Source of the DNA: Microtetraspora glauca
GTDB lineage: Bacteria; Actinomycetota; Actinomycetes; Streptosporangiales; Streptosporangiaceae
Reading direction: 5' to 3'
Length of the DNA stretch: 64,000 nt
NCBI GenBank assembly: GCA_001570385.1
Contig: BBYL01000010.1
Location: forward strand, 62,001 to 126,000
The notes under the pieces are model-generated. The model ran no database searches, had not been told where the DNA came from, and saw only the letters and a list, made by a program, of their open reading frames with translations. The position numbers were made by a program, and so were the translations under genes. Positions 24,150-34,813 of the stretch are shown here, piece by piece (the first letter of the stretch is position 1; each line of letters starts with the position of its first letter).

Positions 24150-24172
24150 CGCCGCCCTCCTTCACAAAAGAA

Positions 24173-24574
24173 TCAAACCTCTTCCCCGGCTGCGCGCAGC
24201 CGGGCCCTGGCACGCTTGGCCGCGAGACGGATGTCCGCGTCCTCCTGGCCGGCCTCGATCGAGGCCTGCGCCCGCTGCAGCGCGTCCCTGGCGGCGGCGA
24301 CGTCGACCTCGGAGCCGAGCTCGGCGGCCTCGGCCAGGATCGACACATCGTTGTTCGCGACCGAGATGAACCCGCCGTGGACGGCGGCCACCAGGTCACT
24401 CTCGCCGCCGCGCTTGACGCGCAGCACACCGCCCTCGACGAGAACGCCGAGCACAGGAGCGTGTTCCGGCATAATACCGATCTCGCCGTCCACGGTCTTC
24501 GCAATCACCATGTCGGCTTCGCCCGACCAGATCTCACGTTCCGGCGACACGACGCCAACGCGAAGCTTTGCCAC
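24173..24574 (-). CDS. atpC: F1F0 ATP synthase epsilon subunit
   Basis: 133 residues. The N-terminal beta-sandwich reads LRVGVVSPEREIWSGEADMV, GEIGIMPEHAPVLGVLVEGG and HGGFISVANNDVSILAEAAE. The C-terminal helical hairpin (ARDALQRAQASIEAGQED) is shorter and more basic than in E. coli. It belongs to the rotor stalk of F1 and modulates ATP hydrolysis. A strong hairpin separates it from atpD, which may lower its expression relative to the catalytic subunits. Confidence 0.95.
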   Translation of the reverse strand: MAKLRVGVVSPEREIWSGEADMVIAKTVDGEIGIMPEHAPVLGVLVEGGVLRVKRGGESDLVAAVHGGFISVANNDVSILAEAAELGSEVDVAAARDALQRAQASIEAGQEDADIRLAAKRARARLRAAGEEV

Positions 24575-24593
24575 TTCTGGCTCCCTTTCGATA

Positions 24594-24630
24594 GACGCCT
24601 GTACGGCTCACGCGGAGCCGTACAGGCGTC
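24594..24630 (-). promoter_or_regulatory. Perfect 16-bp hairpin between atpD and atpC
   Basis: gacgcctgtacggctc and its exact complement flank a 5-nt loop (acgcg). It fills most of the 65-bp gap between the atpD stop and the atpC start. No T-run follows on the minus strand, so it is more likely a partial terminator or an RNA-stability element that sets the epsilon-to-beta ratio. Confidence 0.75.
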
Positions 24631-24639
24631 GGAGGCGTC

Positions 24640-26076
<1,437 letters not shown>

Positions 26077-26979
26077 TCACTCTTTCCCCGCTGCGGCGTC
26101 AGCGAGCGCGTTGGCGCCACCGACGATCTCGCTGATTTCCTGGGTGATCTCGGCCTGCCTCGCCTGGTTCATCTGCATGGTGAACACGCGGATGAGCTCG
26201 TTGGCGTTGTCGGTCGCCGACTTCATGGCCCGGCGACGCGAGGCCTCTTCCGACGCCGCGGACTGGAGCAGCGCGTTGAAGATGCGCGACTCCACGTACC
26301 GCGGCAGCAGCGAGTCGAGCACCTCTGCGGCGTTCGGCTCGAACTCGAAGTACGGCGGGATCGTGTCGGTGGACTCGGCCTCCGACTCGACGACCTCCAG
26401 CGGCAGGATGCGCCTGACCACGACGTTCTGCGTGAGCATCGAGACGAACTCGGTGGAGACGATGTGGATCTCGTCGATCCCGTTCTCCTCCTTGAACGAC
26501 TCGATCAGCGTGTCGGCGATCGCCTTGGCGTCGGCGTACGACGGCCTGCGCGAGAAGCCCTCCCAACGGCCGCCCATCTTGCGACTGCGGAAGGTGTGCC
26601 AGGTGACACCCTTGCGGCCGACGACGAACGGCACGGCGCGGATGCCGCGCTCCTCCAGGAGGCCGCGCAGGGCCTCCGCCTCGCGGAGGATGTTGGCGTT
26701 GAAGCCGCCGCAGAACCCGCTGTCGCTGGTGACGATCAGCACGCCCGCGCTGGACGGCTTCTCCTTCTCGACGGTCAGCGGGTGATCGACGCTCGCCGTG
26801 TTGCTGACGACGCCGGACACCGCCCGCGTGATCTCCTGCTCGTACGGCACCGCCGCCTGCATGCGCTGCTGCGCCTTGACGATGCGCGACGACGCGATCA
26901 GCTCCTGCGCGCGGGTGATCTTCGCCGTGGACTTGACCGACTTGATCCGCCGCCGCAGCAATCTCAGCTGGGCACCCAT
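26077..26979 (-). CDS. atpG: F1F0 ATP synthase gamma subunit
   Basis: 300 residues, the central rotor shaft. The N-terminal helix AQLRLLRRRIKSVKSTAKIT and the C-terminal helix with NANELIRVFTMQMNQARQAE and TQEISEIVGGANAL are the conserved coiled pair that turns inside the alpha3beta3 ring. The middle domain includes SDSGFCGGFNANI. It starts 3 nt after the atpA stop. Nothing unusual. Confidence 0.97.
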   Translation of the reverse strand: MGAQLRLLRRRIKSVKSTAKITRAQELIASSRIVKAQQRMQAAVPYEQEITRAVSGVVSNTASVDHPLTVEKEKPSSAGVLIVTSDSGFCGGFNANILREAEALRGLLEERGIRAVPFVVGRKGVTWHTFRSRKMGGRWEGFSRRPSYADAKAIADTLIESFKEENGIDEIHIVSTEFVSMLTQNVVVRRILPLEVVESEAESTDTIPPYFEFEPNAAEVLDSLLPRYVESRIFNALLQSAASEEASRRRAMKSATDNANELIRVFTMQMNQARQAEITQEISEIVGGANALADAAAGKE

Positions 26980-26982
26980 GGG

Positions 26983-28632
26983 CTACTTCTTCTCGGTCTT
27001 GCGGACGTGCTTGACGATCTTCTCCTGGCCGACCTCTTCGGCCTCCAGGGCCTCGACCGGGACGTCCCTGACCAGCAGCTCACCCGACGAGGTGGTGAAG
27101 CCCTTCTTGAACTCCGTGATCGCGTCCTTGAGGACGGTGATCGTGTCGTCCGAGAGGTCCTTGGTCTCGCGGATGCTGTCGAACACACCCTTGGCCTGGC
27201 TGGACAGGTAGTCCAGGAACTCGCCCTCGAAGCGGCGGATGTCCTCGACCGGGACGTCGTCCAGCTCACCGGTGGTGCCGGCCCAGATGGAGACGACCTC
27301 CTTCTCGACCGGGAAGGGGCTGTACTGCGCCTGCTTGAGCAGCTCGACCAGGCGCTGGCCGCGCTCGAGCTGCGCCTTGGACGCGGCGTCGAGGTCGGAC
27401 GCGAAGGCGGCGAATGCCTCCAGGTCGCGGTACTGGGAGAGCGCCAGACGGAGCGTGCCGGCGACCTTCCGCATCGCCTTGCTCTGCGCCGAGCCACCGA
27501 CTCGGGAGACCGACACACCGACGTTGATGGCGGGACGAACACCGGCGTTGAACAGGTCGGTCTCGAGGAAGACCTGGCCGTCGGTGATGGAGATGACGTT
27601 GGTCGGGATGAACGCCGACACGTCGTTGCCCTTGGTCTCGATGACCGGGAGACCGGTCATCGACCCGGCGCCCATGTCGTCGGAGAGCTTGGCGCAGCGC
27701 TCCAGCAGACGCGAGTGCAGGTAGAACACGTCACCGGGGTACGCCTCACGACCCGGCGGACGACGCAGCAGCAGCGACACGGCGCGGTAGGCGTCGGCCT
27801 GCTTGGTCAGGTCGTCGAAGACGATCAGGACGTGCTTGCCCTGGTACATCCAGTGCTGGCCGATGGCCGAACCGGTGTAGGGGGCGAGGTATTTGTAGCC
27901 CGCGGGGTCGGACGCCGGAGCGGCGACGATGGTGGTGTACTCCATCGCGCCCGCCTCCTCGAGGCGGCCCTTCACCTGGGCGATGGTGGAGCCCTTCTGG
28001 CCGACGGCGACGTAGACGCAGCGGACCTGCCGTGCCGGGTCGCCGGAGAGCCAGTTCTCCTTCTGGTTCAGGATGGTGTCCACGGCGATCGCGGTCTTGC
28101 CGGTGCCACGGTCACCGATGATCAGCTGGCGCTGGCCACGGCCGATCGCGGTCATGGCGTCGATCGCCTTGATGCCGGTGGCGAGGGACTCCTTGACCGG
28201 CTGGCGCTGCACGACCGACGGGGCCTGCAGCTCCAGGGCGCGGACACCCTCGGCCTCGATCGCGCCCTTGCCGTCCAGCGGGTTGCCCAGCGGGTCGACG
28301 ACGCGGCCGAGGAAGTTGTCACCGACGGGAACGGAAAGGACCTCGCCGGTGCGGCGAACCTGCTGCCCTTCCTCGATCTTGCTGAAGTCGCCCAGGATAA
28401 CGACACCGATCTCCCGGACGTCCAGGTTCAGTGCCAGGCCACGCGTGCCGTCCTCGAACTCGAGCAGCTCGTTCGCCATCGTCGAGGGCAGGCCGGAGAC
28501 ATGGGCGATGCCGTCGCCACAGTCGACGACGGTCCCGATCTCCTCGCGCGCGGCACCTTCCGGCTCGTACGCCTGGACGAAGCGCTCAAGCGCGTCCCGG
28601 ATCTCGTCCGGCCGGATCGTAAGCTCCGCCAT
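26983..28632 (-). CDS. atpA: F1F0 ATP synthase alpha subunit
   Basis: 549 residues, somewhat long because of an extended C-terminus ([20 protein letters not shown] to [12 protein letters not shown]), as in other actinobacteria; in mycobacteria such an extension suppresses ATP hydrolysis. Non-catalytic nucleotide site with P-loop [20 protein letters not shown]. Other conserved blocks: [20 protein letters not shown] and [19 protein letters not shown]. Lies between atpH and atpG. Confidence 0.98.
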   Translation of the reverse strand: MAELTIRPDEIRDALERFVQAYEPEGAAREEIGTVVDCGDGIAHVSGLPSTMANELLEFEDGTRGLALNLDVREIGVVILGDFSKIEEGQQVRRTGEVLSVPVGDNFLGRVVDPLGNPLDGKGAIEAEGVRALELQAPSVVQRQPVKESLATGIKAIDAMTAIGRGQRQLIIGDRGTGKTAIAVDTILNQKENWLSGDPARQVRCVYVAVGQKGSTIAQVKGRLEEAGAMEYTTIVAAPASDPAGYKYLAPYTGSAIGQHWMYQGKHVLIVFDDLTKQADAYRAVSLLLRRPPGREAYPGDVFYLHSRLLERCAKLSDDMGAGSMTGLPVIETKGNDVSAFIPTNVISITDGQVFLETDLFNAGVRPAINVGVSVSRVGGSAQSKAMRKVAGTLRLALSQYRDLEAFAAFASDLDAASKAQLERGQRLVELLKQAQYSPFPVEKEVVSIWAGTTGELDDVPVEDIRRFEGEFLDYLSSQAKGVFDSIRETKDLSDDTITVLKDAITEFKKGFTTSSGELLVRDVPVEALEAEEVGQEKIVKHVRKTEKK

Positions 28633-28655
28633 CTCTCTTCTGTCTCCCTATTCGC

Positions 28656-29465
28656 CTAGCCGGCCAACCGGCGGCGGACTTCTTCGATACGTCCAGCGAT
28701 GGTGCTGTCGATCAGATCGTCACCGATCTGGACCGAGAACCCACCGAGCACCTTGGGATCCACCTCGACGTTCAGGTGGACGTCACGGCCGTACGTGTTG
28801 CTCAGCCAGGCGGCGAGGCGCTGCTTCTGGCCATCGCCGAGCGGTACGGCACAGCGCACCAGCCCGACCAGACGCTGCCGCTGCTGGGCGACGATCCAGC
28901 CGTACTCGTCGAGGCCTGCCTCCAGGCTACGTCCTCGCGGGTGTGCGGAAAGCTGCGTGACCAGGCGCAGGGTGGAGGACGCGACCTTGTCCGCCAGCAG
29001 GCCGGCGAGCAGCTCCCGCTTACGCTCCCCCGAAATGGCGGCGTCGCTCAGCACGCGCCGCAGATCCGGGTTCGCCGCGAGGATGCGACCGAACCGGAAC
29101 AGCTCGTCCTCGACGTCGTCGAGCCGACTCTGGCTCTCGGCCTCGGCCGCGCTGGCCACCACCGACAGCCGCTCCAGGGCGTCGGCGAGGTCACTGCTCC
29201 GCGACCACTTGGCCTCGACGGCCGCGACCGTCGTCTCCAGCGCGGGCTCGCTCACCTTGCCGGCCAGCAGCGCCCGTACGGCCTGGGCCTTCTGCTCGGC
29301 GGGACGTGAAGCGTCGGAGAAGCCGCGGCGCAGCCCGTGCTCGCGGTCGAACAGGTCGGCCACCGCGCTGAGCTCATCGGCCAGCGTGCCCAGGTCGGCG
29401 GACCCGGCCACGCTGTTGAACCGCTCTTCGACCTCTGCCAGCGAGGCCCTGCTCAGGCCGCGCAT
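28656..29465 (-). CDS. atpH: F1F0 ATP synthase delta subunit
   Basis: 269 residues, longer than the ~180 residues of E. coli delta, which is usual in actinobacteria. It starts with LSRASLAEVEERFNSVAGSA and ends in the OSCP/delta core VDPKVLGGFSVQIGDDLIDS with a C-terminal IEEVRRRLAG. It joins the peripheral stalk to F1. The start overlaps the atpF stop by one base. Unlike Mycobacterium, where b and delta are fused, the two genes are separate here. Confidence 0.94.
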   Translation of the reverse strand: MRGLSRASLAEVEERFNSVAGSADLGTLADELSAVADLFDREHGLRRGFSDASRPAEQKAQAVRALLAGKVSEPALETTVAAVEAKWSRSSDLADALERLSVVASAAEAESQSRLDDVEDELFRFGRILAANPDLRRVLSDAAISGERKRELLAGLLADKVASSTLRLVTQLSAHPRGRSLEAGLDEYGWIVAQQRQRLVGLVRCAVPLGDGQKQRLAAWLSNTYGRDVHLNVEVDPKVLGGFSVQIGDDLIDSTIAGRIEEVRRRLAG

Positions 29466-30010
29466 CAGCGGACCGCCTGCGACGTTCCCTCGAGCTCCTC
29501 AAGGAACCTGTCGACGACGCGCCGCTGGCGGGCCTCCTCCTCAAGGGATTCGCCCACGATGCGACCGGCGAGGTCGGTGGAGAGGCGGCCGATCTCACCG
29601 CGCAGCTGGGCGAAAGCCTGCTGGCGGTCGGCCTCGATCTGGGCGTGAGCGGCCTGGATGAGGCGGCGAGCCTCTTCCTGGGCCTCCTCGCGCAGCTCGG
29701 CCTTGATCTGGGCGCCCTGCTCGCGCGCCTCTTCCCGCAGCCGGGCCGCCTCCTGGCGGGCCTCGGCGAGCTGGGCGCGGTACTGCTCCAGCGTCCGCTG
29801 AGCCTCCGCCTGGGCGTCCTCGGCCTTCTTGATGCCGCCTTCGATCGCCTCGGTGCGCTCGTTCAGCGTCTTCTGGATGCGCGGCGTCAGGATCCTGCCG
29901 ACGAAGATCAGGACGAAGAGGAACGCGAAGACGCCGACGACGAGTTCGTACAGGTGCGGCATGATCGGGCTGTTGCCCTCAGCCGCGAGAAGCGTAGCTG
30001 CCGCTTTCAT
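29465..30010 (-). CDS. atpF: F1F0 ATP synthase b subunit
   Basis: 181 residues. A single membrane helix near residues 22-42 (LYELVVGVFAFLFVLIFVGR) is followed by a long charged coiled coil (KKAEDAQAEAQRTLEQYRAQ and on) that forms the peripheral stalk. The end LEELEGTSQAVR overlaps atpH by one base. Nothing unusual. Confidence 0.95.
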   Translation of the reverse strand: MKAAATLLAAEGNSPIMPHLYELVVGVFAFLFVLIFVGRILTPRIQKTLNERTEAIEGGIKKAEDAQAEAQRTLEQYRAQLAEARQEAARLREEAREQGAQIKAELREEAQEEARRLIQAAHAQIEADRQQAFAQLRGEIGRLSTDLAGRIVGESLEEEARQRRVVDRFLEELEGTSQAVR

Positions 30011-30039
30011 GGATGCAGCCTTCCGTCAGGGGTCTTGCG

Positions 30040-30264
30040 TCAGCCGTAGATGAACGGCGCGACAAGACCGATCAGAGCGAGGGCCTCGACGAGAACGAAG
30101 CCGAGGAGCATGTTCTGCCGGATCAGGCCGTACGCCTCGGGCTGGCGCGCGATGGCCTGGAGGCCGTTGCCGAAGATGAGGCCGACGCCGATGCCGGGGC
30201 CAAGGGTGGCCAGGCCGTAACCGATGGCACCGATGTTGCCGGAGACCTCAGCGAGAACGCTCAT
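30040..30264 (-). CDS. atpE: F1F0 ATP synthase c subunit
   Basis: 74 residues, two membrane helices. The first has the glycine motif GLATLGPGIGVGLIFGNGLQ; the polar loop is ARQPE (R40-Q41-P42); the second carries the proton-binding Glu60 in FVLVEALALIGLVAPF. A proton-driven ring is predicted, as no sodium-site pattern is seen. Confidence 0.97.
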   Translation of the reverse strand: MSVLAEVSGNIGAIGYGLATLGPGIGVGLIFGNGLQAIARQPEAYGLIRQNMLLGFVLVEALALIGLVAPFIYG

Positions 30265-30328
30265 TGCTTTTCCTTTACTGGACGGCCGGTGCAGGGTGTC
30301 ACCGGTCTGGACTAGGCGGGAAGGGGTC

Positions 30329-31120
30329 TTAGTGCTCGGCGTGCAGGGAACCGCCGATGTACATGGCGGCGAGCAGCGCGAACAGGAAGGCCTGCAGGAA
30401 CTGGATGAACAACTCGAAGCCGGTCATGGCGATCGTGAAGACGACACCCAGTACTCCCACCGGCGCTCCGAGCGGAGTCAGCTTCTCGAAGAGGAACCAG
30501 AAGCCGACCATGCTGAAGAACGCGAGGATGATGTGACCGGCGAACATGTTCGCGAACAGTCGCACCGCGTGCGTGAACGGGGCCACGATCATGTTGGAGA
30601 GGAACTCGATCGGGGCCAGCAGCACGTAGATCGGCTTGGGCAGCCCGGGCGGGAACATCATGTTCTTGAAGTAGCCGAGCGCGCCCTGGTGCTTCATGCC
30701 CAGGTAGATCTTCATGCCGTAGACCACCAGCGCCAGCACGGCGGGGAAGGCGATGTGCGCGGCGACCGGGAACTGCAGGACGGGCACGACGCCCATCAGG
30801 TTCCAGATCCAGACCAGGAAGAAAAGGCTGAGCAGCAGGCCCATGTAGCGGTCGGCGTCCTTGCCCAGGAACGGGCGTGCCACCTGATCCCGCACGAACA
30901 TGTAGCCGTACTCGCCGATGTTCTGCACGCCCCGCGGCACCAGCTTGGGATTGCCGAAGGCCGACCAGCAGAAGCCGACGACCACCAGTGAGCTCAGGAT
31001 CGCGAGCAGGACCGGCTTCGTCAGCCAGAAGGGCGCCCCCGCCCAGAGTGTGGGGAAGTCGAACAGTTCAAGCCCCGGGGCCTTGAACTCGTCGGCGGCG
31101 AGAACCGTCAGCGCGCTCAC
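30329..31120 (-). CDS. atpB: F1F0 ATP synthase a subunit
   Basis: 263 residues with five to six membrane helices. The essential Arg lies in FTHAVRLFANMFAGHIILAF, and the last helix has MTGFELFIQFLQAFLFALLA. It forms the two proton half-channels against the c ring. The 64-bp gap to atpE and 67-bp gap to the upstream gene show no clear terminator. Confidence 0.97.
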   Translation of the reverse strand: MSALTVLAADEFKAPGLELFDFPTLWAGAPFWLTKPVLLAILSSLVVVGFCWSAFGNPKLVPRGVQNIGEYGYMFVRDQVARPFLGKDADRYMGLLLSLFFLVWIWNLMGVVPVLQFPVAAHIAFPAVLALVVYGMKIYLGMKHQGALGYFKNMMFPPGLPKPIYVLLAPIEFLSNMIVAPFTHAVRLFANMFAGHIILAFFSMVGFWFLFEKLTPLGAPVGVLGVVFTIAMTGFELFIQFLQAFLFALLAAMYIGGSLHAEH

Positions 31121-31187
31121 GCGGCGTTCCCTTCAACGTGGTGATGGATCAGAATGGCTTGCCCAGAGGGGTGACCGTCAGCTGAGT

Positions 31188-31484
31188 TCAGCGACCGTAC
31201 TTCACGTAGACGAGGTAGATCGCGAGCACTACCCCGGTGAGGATGCCTATGGGAATGAAGGCATGCACGCCAGTCCAGCGGCTCAGCAACCAGCCGGAGC
31301 CGCCCCAGATAATCATTCCCGAGATCAGATAGCTGGGAATCGACCAGGCGGCGTTGGCGAAGTCGCGGCCGTCCTGTTCGGGGCTGCGCTCCATTTCGCT
31401 CATCGCGGGCACGACGATAGCAGGCGAGGAGCGACTAGTCATATCGGACTGCTCCATGAGCATGGTCACGGGGAGCATGGTCAC
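31188..31484 (-). CDS. AtpZ/AtpI-like small membrane protein
   Basis: 98 residues if started at GTG 31484, which overlaps the atpI stop; ATG codons at 31478, 31457 and 31442 are alternatives and the first ~30 residues look poorly conserved. Two membrane helices follow (WSIPSYLISGMIIWGGSGWL; FIPIGILTGVVLAIYLVYV). Small AtpZ/I-type proteins at the head of atp operons assist c-ring assembly and may carry Mg2+. Here it lies between atpI and atpB. Confidence 0.78.
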   Translation of the reverse strand: MTMLPVTMLMEQSDMTSRSSPAIVVPAMSEMERSPEQDGRDFANAAWSIPSYLISGMIIWGGSGWLLSRWTGVHAFIPIGILTGVVLAIYLVYVKYGR

Positions 31485-31903
31485 GGGTGTCCCTGCCCGG
31501 AGATCCGGGCCTCGGGCTCGACGTAGAGCAGTTTCAGCTTCATGAAGCCGCGCATCTCACCCACGGTCCAGGCGACGGTGCAGGCGACGACGGTCAGCGC
31601 GAACGCGCGCGGGTGGAAAGCGGTGGCGCTCTCGAAGGCCTTCAGCAGGGCGATGATGAGCAGGACCTTCACGGCATAGGTCGCGACCGCGGCCATCATC
31701 ATCATCGCGGGCGAGATCCGCCCCGCCCAGGAGACCGCGGCCAGGCCGACGGTGAAGAAGACACCGACCAGCGCGATGCCGATGAGTGCGCCGAACGCGC
31801 CCTGAAGTCCGGCGAAGATCACCGCGACGACCACGGCGACCAGGCCCACCGCGAGGGTGGGGATGGCGGCGCCCTTGAGCACGCGCACGTCGTTGGCCTG
31901 CAT
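31481..31903 (-). CDS. atpI: ATP synthase protein I, first gene of the atp operon
   Basis: 140 residues, four membrane helices (AIPTLAVGLVAVVVAVIFAG; ALIGIALVGVFFTVGLAAV; MMAAVATYAVKVLLIIALL; FALTVVACTVAWTVGEM). ATG 31903 has GGAG 6 nt upstream. Position before atpZ-B-E-F-H-A-G-D-C fits the actinobacterial order in which an AtpI-like gene opens the operon. It probably helps assemble the c ring. Confidence 0.85.
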   Translation of the reverse strand: MQANDVRVLKGAAIPTLAVGLVAVVVAVIFAGLQGAFGALIGIALVGVFFTVGLAAVSWAGRISPAMMMMAAVATYAVKVLLIIALLKAFESATAFHPRAFALTVVACTVAWTVGEMRGFMKLKLLYVEPEARISGQGHP

Positions 31904-31974
31904 CGGAACTCCATCAACCGGTTGTCAAGCGAGCGATTGCTTCCTTAGGGATTCCAGCATATGAAACCCCTGCT

Positions 31975-31990
31975 AGTGAAAGCTATCACA
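31975..31990. promoter_or_regulatory. CRP/GlxR-like site upstream of the atp operon
   Basis: agtga-N6-tcaca (aGTGAaagctaTCACa) matches the actinobacterial CRP/GlxR consensus TGTGA-N6-TCACA in 9 of 10 fixed positions. It lies 72-87 bp before atpI. GlxR binds upstream of the atp operon in Corynebacterium, so cAMP control is plausible here. Confidence 0.6.
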
Positions 31991-32011
31991 AGCTCGGCGG
32001 GGGCTGCCTTT

Positions 32012-32033
32012 ACCTGCCTGTTCGTCGGCAGGT
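32012..32033 (-). terminator. Hairpin just after wecA
   Basis: acctgcc and ggcaggt (7-bp perfect stem, 8-nt loop) lie 3 nt beyond the wecA stop. There is no T-run, so it is a weak or factor-dependent terminator that leaves atpI with its own promoter. Confidence 0.45.
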
Positions 32034-32035
32034 GT

Positions 32036-33307
32036 TCACAGTGTCGTCGCCCGCGCGCGTGTCGTGGCGCTCGCGGCCGCCGTACCCGGGTCGGACGGAT
32101 CCGTGGTTCCGAGCCCGGAGGCGTGACCACCCGGAAGGTGCGCGCCCCCCTGCCCCGGTTCGCCCTTGTCACGCGCGCGCTTGTCGCGCCGCCCGCCCTT
32201 GCGCGACCTCCATCGCGGCGAGGCCATCATGATCAGTACGGCGATCGCCAGCACCACGGTCAGCGGGAACACGATCAGCGGAACGCCGCCGATCGACAGG
32301 CCGACCAGCGTGAACGAGAACAGGAACGTCCAGCCGTACATGATCAGGACGCTGCGGCGCTGCGAGTGGCCGATGTCGAGCAGGCGATGGTGCAGATGGC
32401 CGCGGTCGGGCGCGAACGGCGACAGGCCGGCGGACGTCCTGCGGACCACCGCCATGACCAGATCGAGCAGCGGAAGGATCATGACCGCGATCGGCAGCAG
32501 GAGTGGCAGCACGACCGGGAACTTGTTCATCCGGTCGATGGCGCCGGAGTCGACCGACGAGATGATGGTGATCAGCGAGGTGGCGAGGAGCATCCCGATC
32601 AGCATCGCCCCGGTGTCGCCCATGAAGATCTTGGCCGGGTTGAAGTTGTGGGGCAGGAACCCCAGGCACATCCCAATCAGGATCGCCGCGATGGCCGCCG
32701 TCACGTTGATGCGGGATCCGCTGCTGTCCTGGGAGAGCGCGATGGAGTAGGCGAAGGTCGCGAGCGCGGCGATCCCCACGATGCCCGCGGCCAGGCCGTC
32801 CAGGCCGTCCACGAAGTTGACCGCGTTGATCACGACCACCACGATCATGATCGTGATGATCGTGCGTAGGTTGGGGTCGAGCCCGGTCGAGCCACCCATG
32901 TCCTTGGGCAGCGGCAGCCAGGGCAGGTACATCCCGAAGTAGACGAGGAGGCCGCCCGCCGCGACCTGCCCACCGAGCTTGACCAGCGCGTCCATGCCGA
33001 GCCAGTCGTCCAGGAAACCGGTCAGCACGATCACCCCGCCCGCGACGAGCAGGGCCGTCACCGTCTGCCCCGCCTGACCGGTGGCGAGCGCGCCCCCGAC
33101 GTAGGGCAGATGTGTCGCGAGTAACAGCCCGGCGGCCATCCCTCCGAACATCGCCAGGCCGCCCAGTCTCGGGATCGGCACCTTGTGCACGTCCCGCTCC
33201 CGCACCTCCGGGGCCGCGCCGATGCGCAGTGCGAACACCCGGACCGGAGGCACCAGCAGGTAGGTGACCGCGGCCGTGACGAGCGCCAGGAGCAGATATT
33301 CGCGCAC
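32036..33307 (-). CDS. wecA: Undecaprenyl-phosphate GlcNAc-1-phosphate transferase (WecA/TagO type)
   Basis: 423 residues with about ten membrane helices. Hallmarks of the MraY/WecA family: VHKVPIPRLGGLAMFGGM, GFLDDWLGMDALVKLGGQ, NAVNFVDGLDGLAAG, KIFMGDTGAMLIGM and the substrate-recognition loop DRGHLHHRLLDIGHSQRR. It transfers a sugar-1-phosphate to the lipid carrier, starting arabinogalactan-, teichoic acid- or similar cell-wall glycans. The Mycobacterium orthologue (Rv1302) also sits just before the atp operon. The tail after ~residue 375 is Arg/Gly-rich and probably cytoplasmic. Confidence 0.92.
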   Translation of the reverse strand: MREYLLLALVTAAVTYLLVPPVRVFALRIGAAPEVRERDVHKVPIPRLGGLAMFGGMAAGLLLATHLPYVGGALATGQAGQTVTALLVAGGVIVLTGFLDDWLGMDALVKLGGQVAAGGLLVYFGMYLPWLPLPKDMGGSTGLDPNLRTIITIMIVVVVINAVNFVDGLDGLAAGIVGIAALATFAYSIALSQDSSGSRINVTAAIAAILIGMCLGFLPHNFNPAKIFMGDTGAMLIGMLLATSLITIISSVDSGAIDRMNKFPVVLPLLLPIAVMILPLLDLVMAVVRRTSAGLSPFAPDRGHLHHRLLDIGHSQRRSVLIMYGWTFLFSFTLVGLSIGGVPLIVFPLTVVLAIAVLIMMASPRWRSRKGGRRDKRARDKGEPGQGGAHLPGGHASGLGTTDPSDPGTAAASATTRARATTL

Positions 33308-33364
33308 GGACCTAGTTTCTCGCTTGGGCGGACCAGTTGTGACGGGAAAACGTCGCGAAACGCC

Positions 33365-34630
33365 TCATTCGCCGGGATAAGCCGGATGCGTGGCGGTCAG
33401 CGCCCTTACCCGTTCGATCACTGACGTTATAGCACCAGGGTTGCACACGGCTTGCACGACAGCGGAAGCGATCTCTTTCATCTCCCCCGGCCCCATCCCC
33501 TGGGTCGTCACGCACGCGGTGCCCACTCTGATGCCGGAGGTGATCGTGGGCGGTTCCGGGTCGTACGGGATGGCGTTGCGGTTGAGCGTGATCGCCGCCT
33601 CCTCACAGCGGCCCTCCGCCTCCGCGCCGGTGACGCCGGCCCCGCGCACGTCGAGCAGCACCAGGTGGGTGTCCGTGCCGCCCGACACCGGGCGCAACCC
33701 CTCGGTGGCGACGGCCTCGGCGAAGGCCGCGGCGTTCTCCACCACCGCCGCGGCGTACGTGCGGAACTCCGGCCGCAGCGCCTCGCCGAACGCGACCGCC
33801 TTCGCCGCCACGGAGTGCATCAGCGGGCCGCTCTGCGAGAACGGGAACACCGCGCGGTCGATCCTGGCCGCCAGCTCGGCGGTGCAGAGGATCGCGCCGC
33901 CGCGCGGCCCGCGCAGCGTCTTGTGCGTCGTGAACGTCACCACGTCGGCGTACGGCACGGCGGACGGAACGGCCTCCCCCGCCATCAGCCCGATCGTGTG
34001 CGCGGCGTCCACGAGCAGCCAGGCGCCGGTCTCGTCGGCGATCCCGCGGAACGCCGCGTAGTCGATCAGCCTGGAGTAGGTCGCCGCGCCACAGATGATC
34101 ATTTTCGGCCGGTGCATGAGCGCGAGGTCGCGCACCTCGTCGTAGTCGATGAGCTCGTTGTCCCTGCGCACGCCGTAGGCGACGACGTCGAACCACCTGC
34201 CGGAGAAGTTGACCTTGGAACCGTGGGTCAGGTGGCCGCCGTGCGAGAGCGCCATCGCGAGCACGGTGTCGCCCGGCCGCAGCAGGGCCGCGTAGGCCGC
34301 GAAGTTCGCCGACGCCCCGGTGTGCGGCTGGACGTTGGCGTGGTCGGCGCGGAACAGCTTCTTCGCCCGGTCGATCGCGAGCCGTTCGGCCTGGTCGACC
34401 ACCTCGCAGCCGCCGTAGTACCGGTGGCCGGGATAGCCCTCGGCGTACTTGTTGGTGAGCGTCGAGCCGAGGGCCGCCATCACGGCGGGCGAGGTGAAGT
34501 TCTCGCCCGCGATGAGCTGGAGCCCGCCGCGCAGCCGGGCGACCTCGTCCAGAAGCAGTTGGGCGACCTCCGGATCCTGCCGCTCCAGCCGGGAGAAGTC
34601 GGGGCCGTAGAACGGTTGTGTCTCATTCAT
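33365..34630 (-). CDS. glyA: Serine hydroxymethyltransferase
   Basis: 421 residues. PLP enzyme of one-carbon metabolism that interconverts serine and glycine with tetrahydrofolate. Seen: LIAGENFTSPAVMAALGSTL, TNKYAEGYPGHRYYGGCE, VQPHTGASANFAAYAALL, LVDAAHTIGLMAGE and the PLP-binding Lys in VVTFTTHKTLRGPRGG. The sequence is divergent in places (LSHGGHLTHGSKVNFSGRWF normal; TLNRNAIPYDPEPPTITSGI normal), so catalysis should be intact. It may be a second glyA copy, since actinomycetes often have two; that cannot be judged here. Confidence 0.93.
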   Translation of the reverse strand: MNETQPFYGPDFSRLERQDPEVAQLLLDEVARLRGGLQLIAGENFTSPAVMAALGSTLTNKYAEGYPGHRYYGGCEVVDQAERLAIDRAKKLFRADHANVQPHTGASANFAAYAALLRPGDTVLAMALSHGGHLTHGSKVNFSGRWFDVVAYGVRRDNELIDYDEVRDLALMHRPKMIICGAATYSRLIDYAAFRGIADETGAWLLVDAAHTIGLMAGEAVPSAVPYADVVTFTTHKTLRGPRGGAILCTAELAARIDRAVFPFSQSGPLMHSVAAKAVAFGEALRPEFRTYAAAVVENAAAFAEAVATEGLRPVSGGTDTHLVLLDVRGAGVTGAEAEGRCEEAAITLNRNAIPYDPEPPTITSGIRVGTACVTTQGMGPGEMKEIASAVVQAVCNPGAITSVIERVRALTATHPAYPGE

Positions 34631-34813
34631 AAACCGGGCTCACATCCCAGGGGTGACCGTTCTCCCAATGTAAGCCCGGCAATGCGCGCCACCAGGGTCT
34701 CCATCGGGCTTTACGCAAGCTGTACCAAATATCACCGAAATGTCGGCGGAGTATCGAGGATTCCCGCGAGGAGGCCGGTTGGCGGCACGCGAACGCGTAT
34801 TACCGCATGCCGA

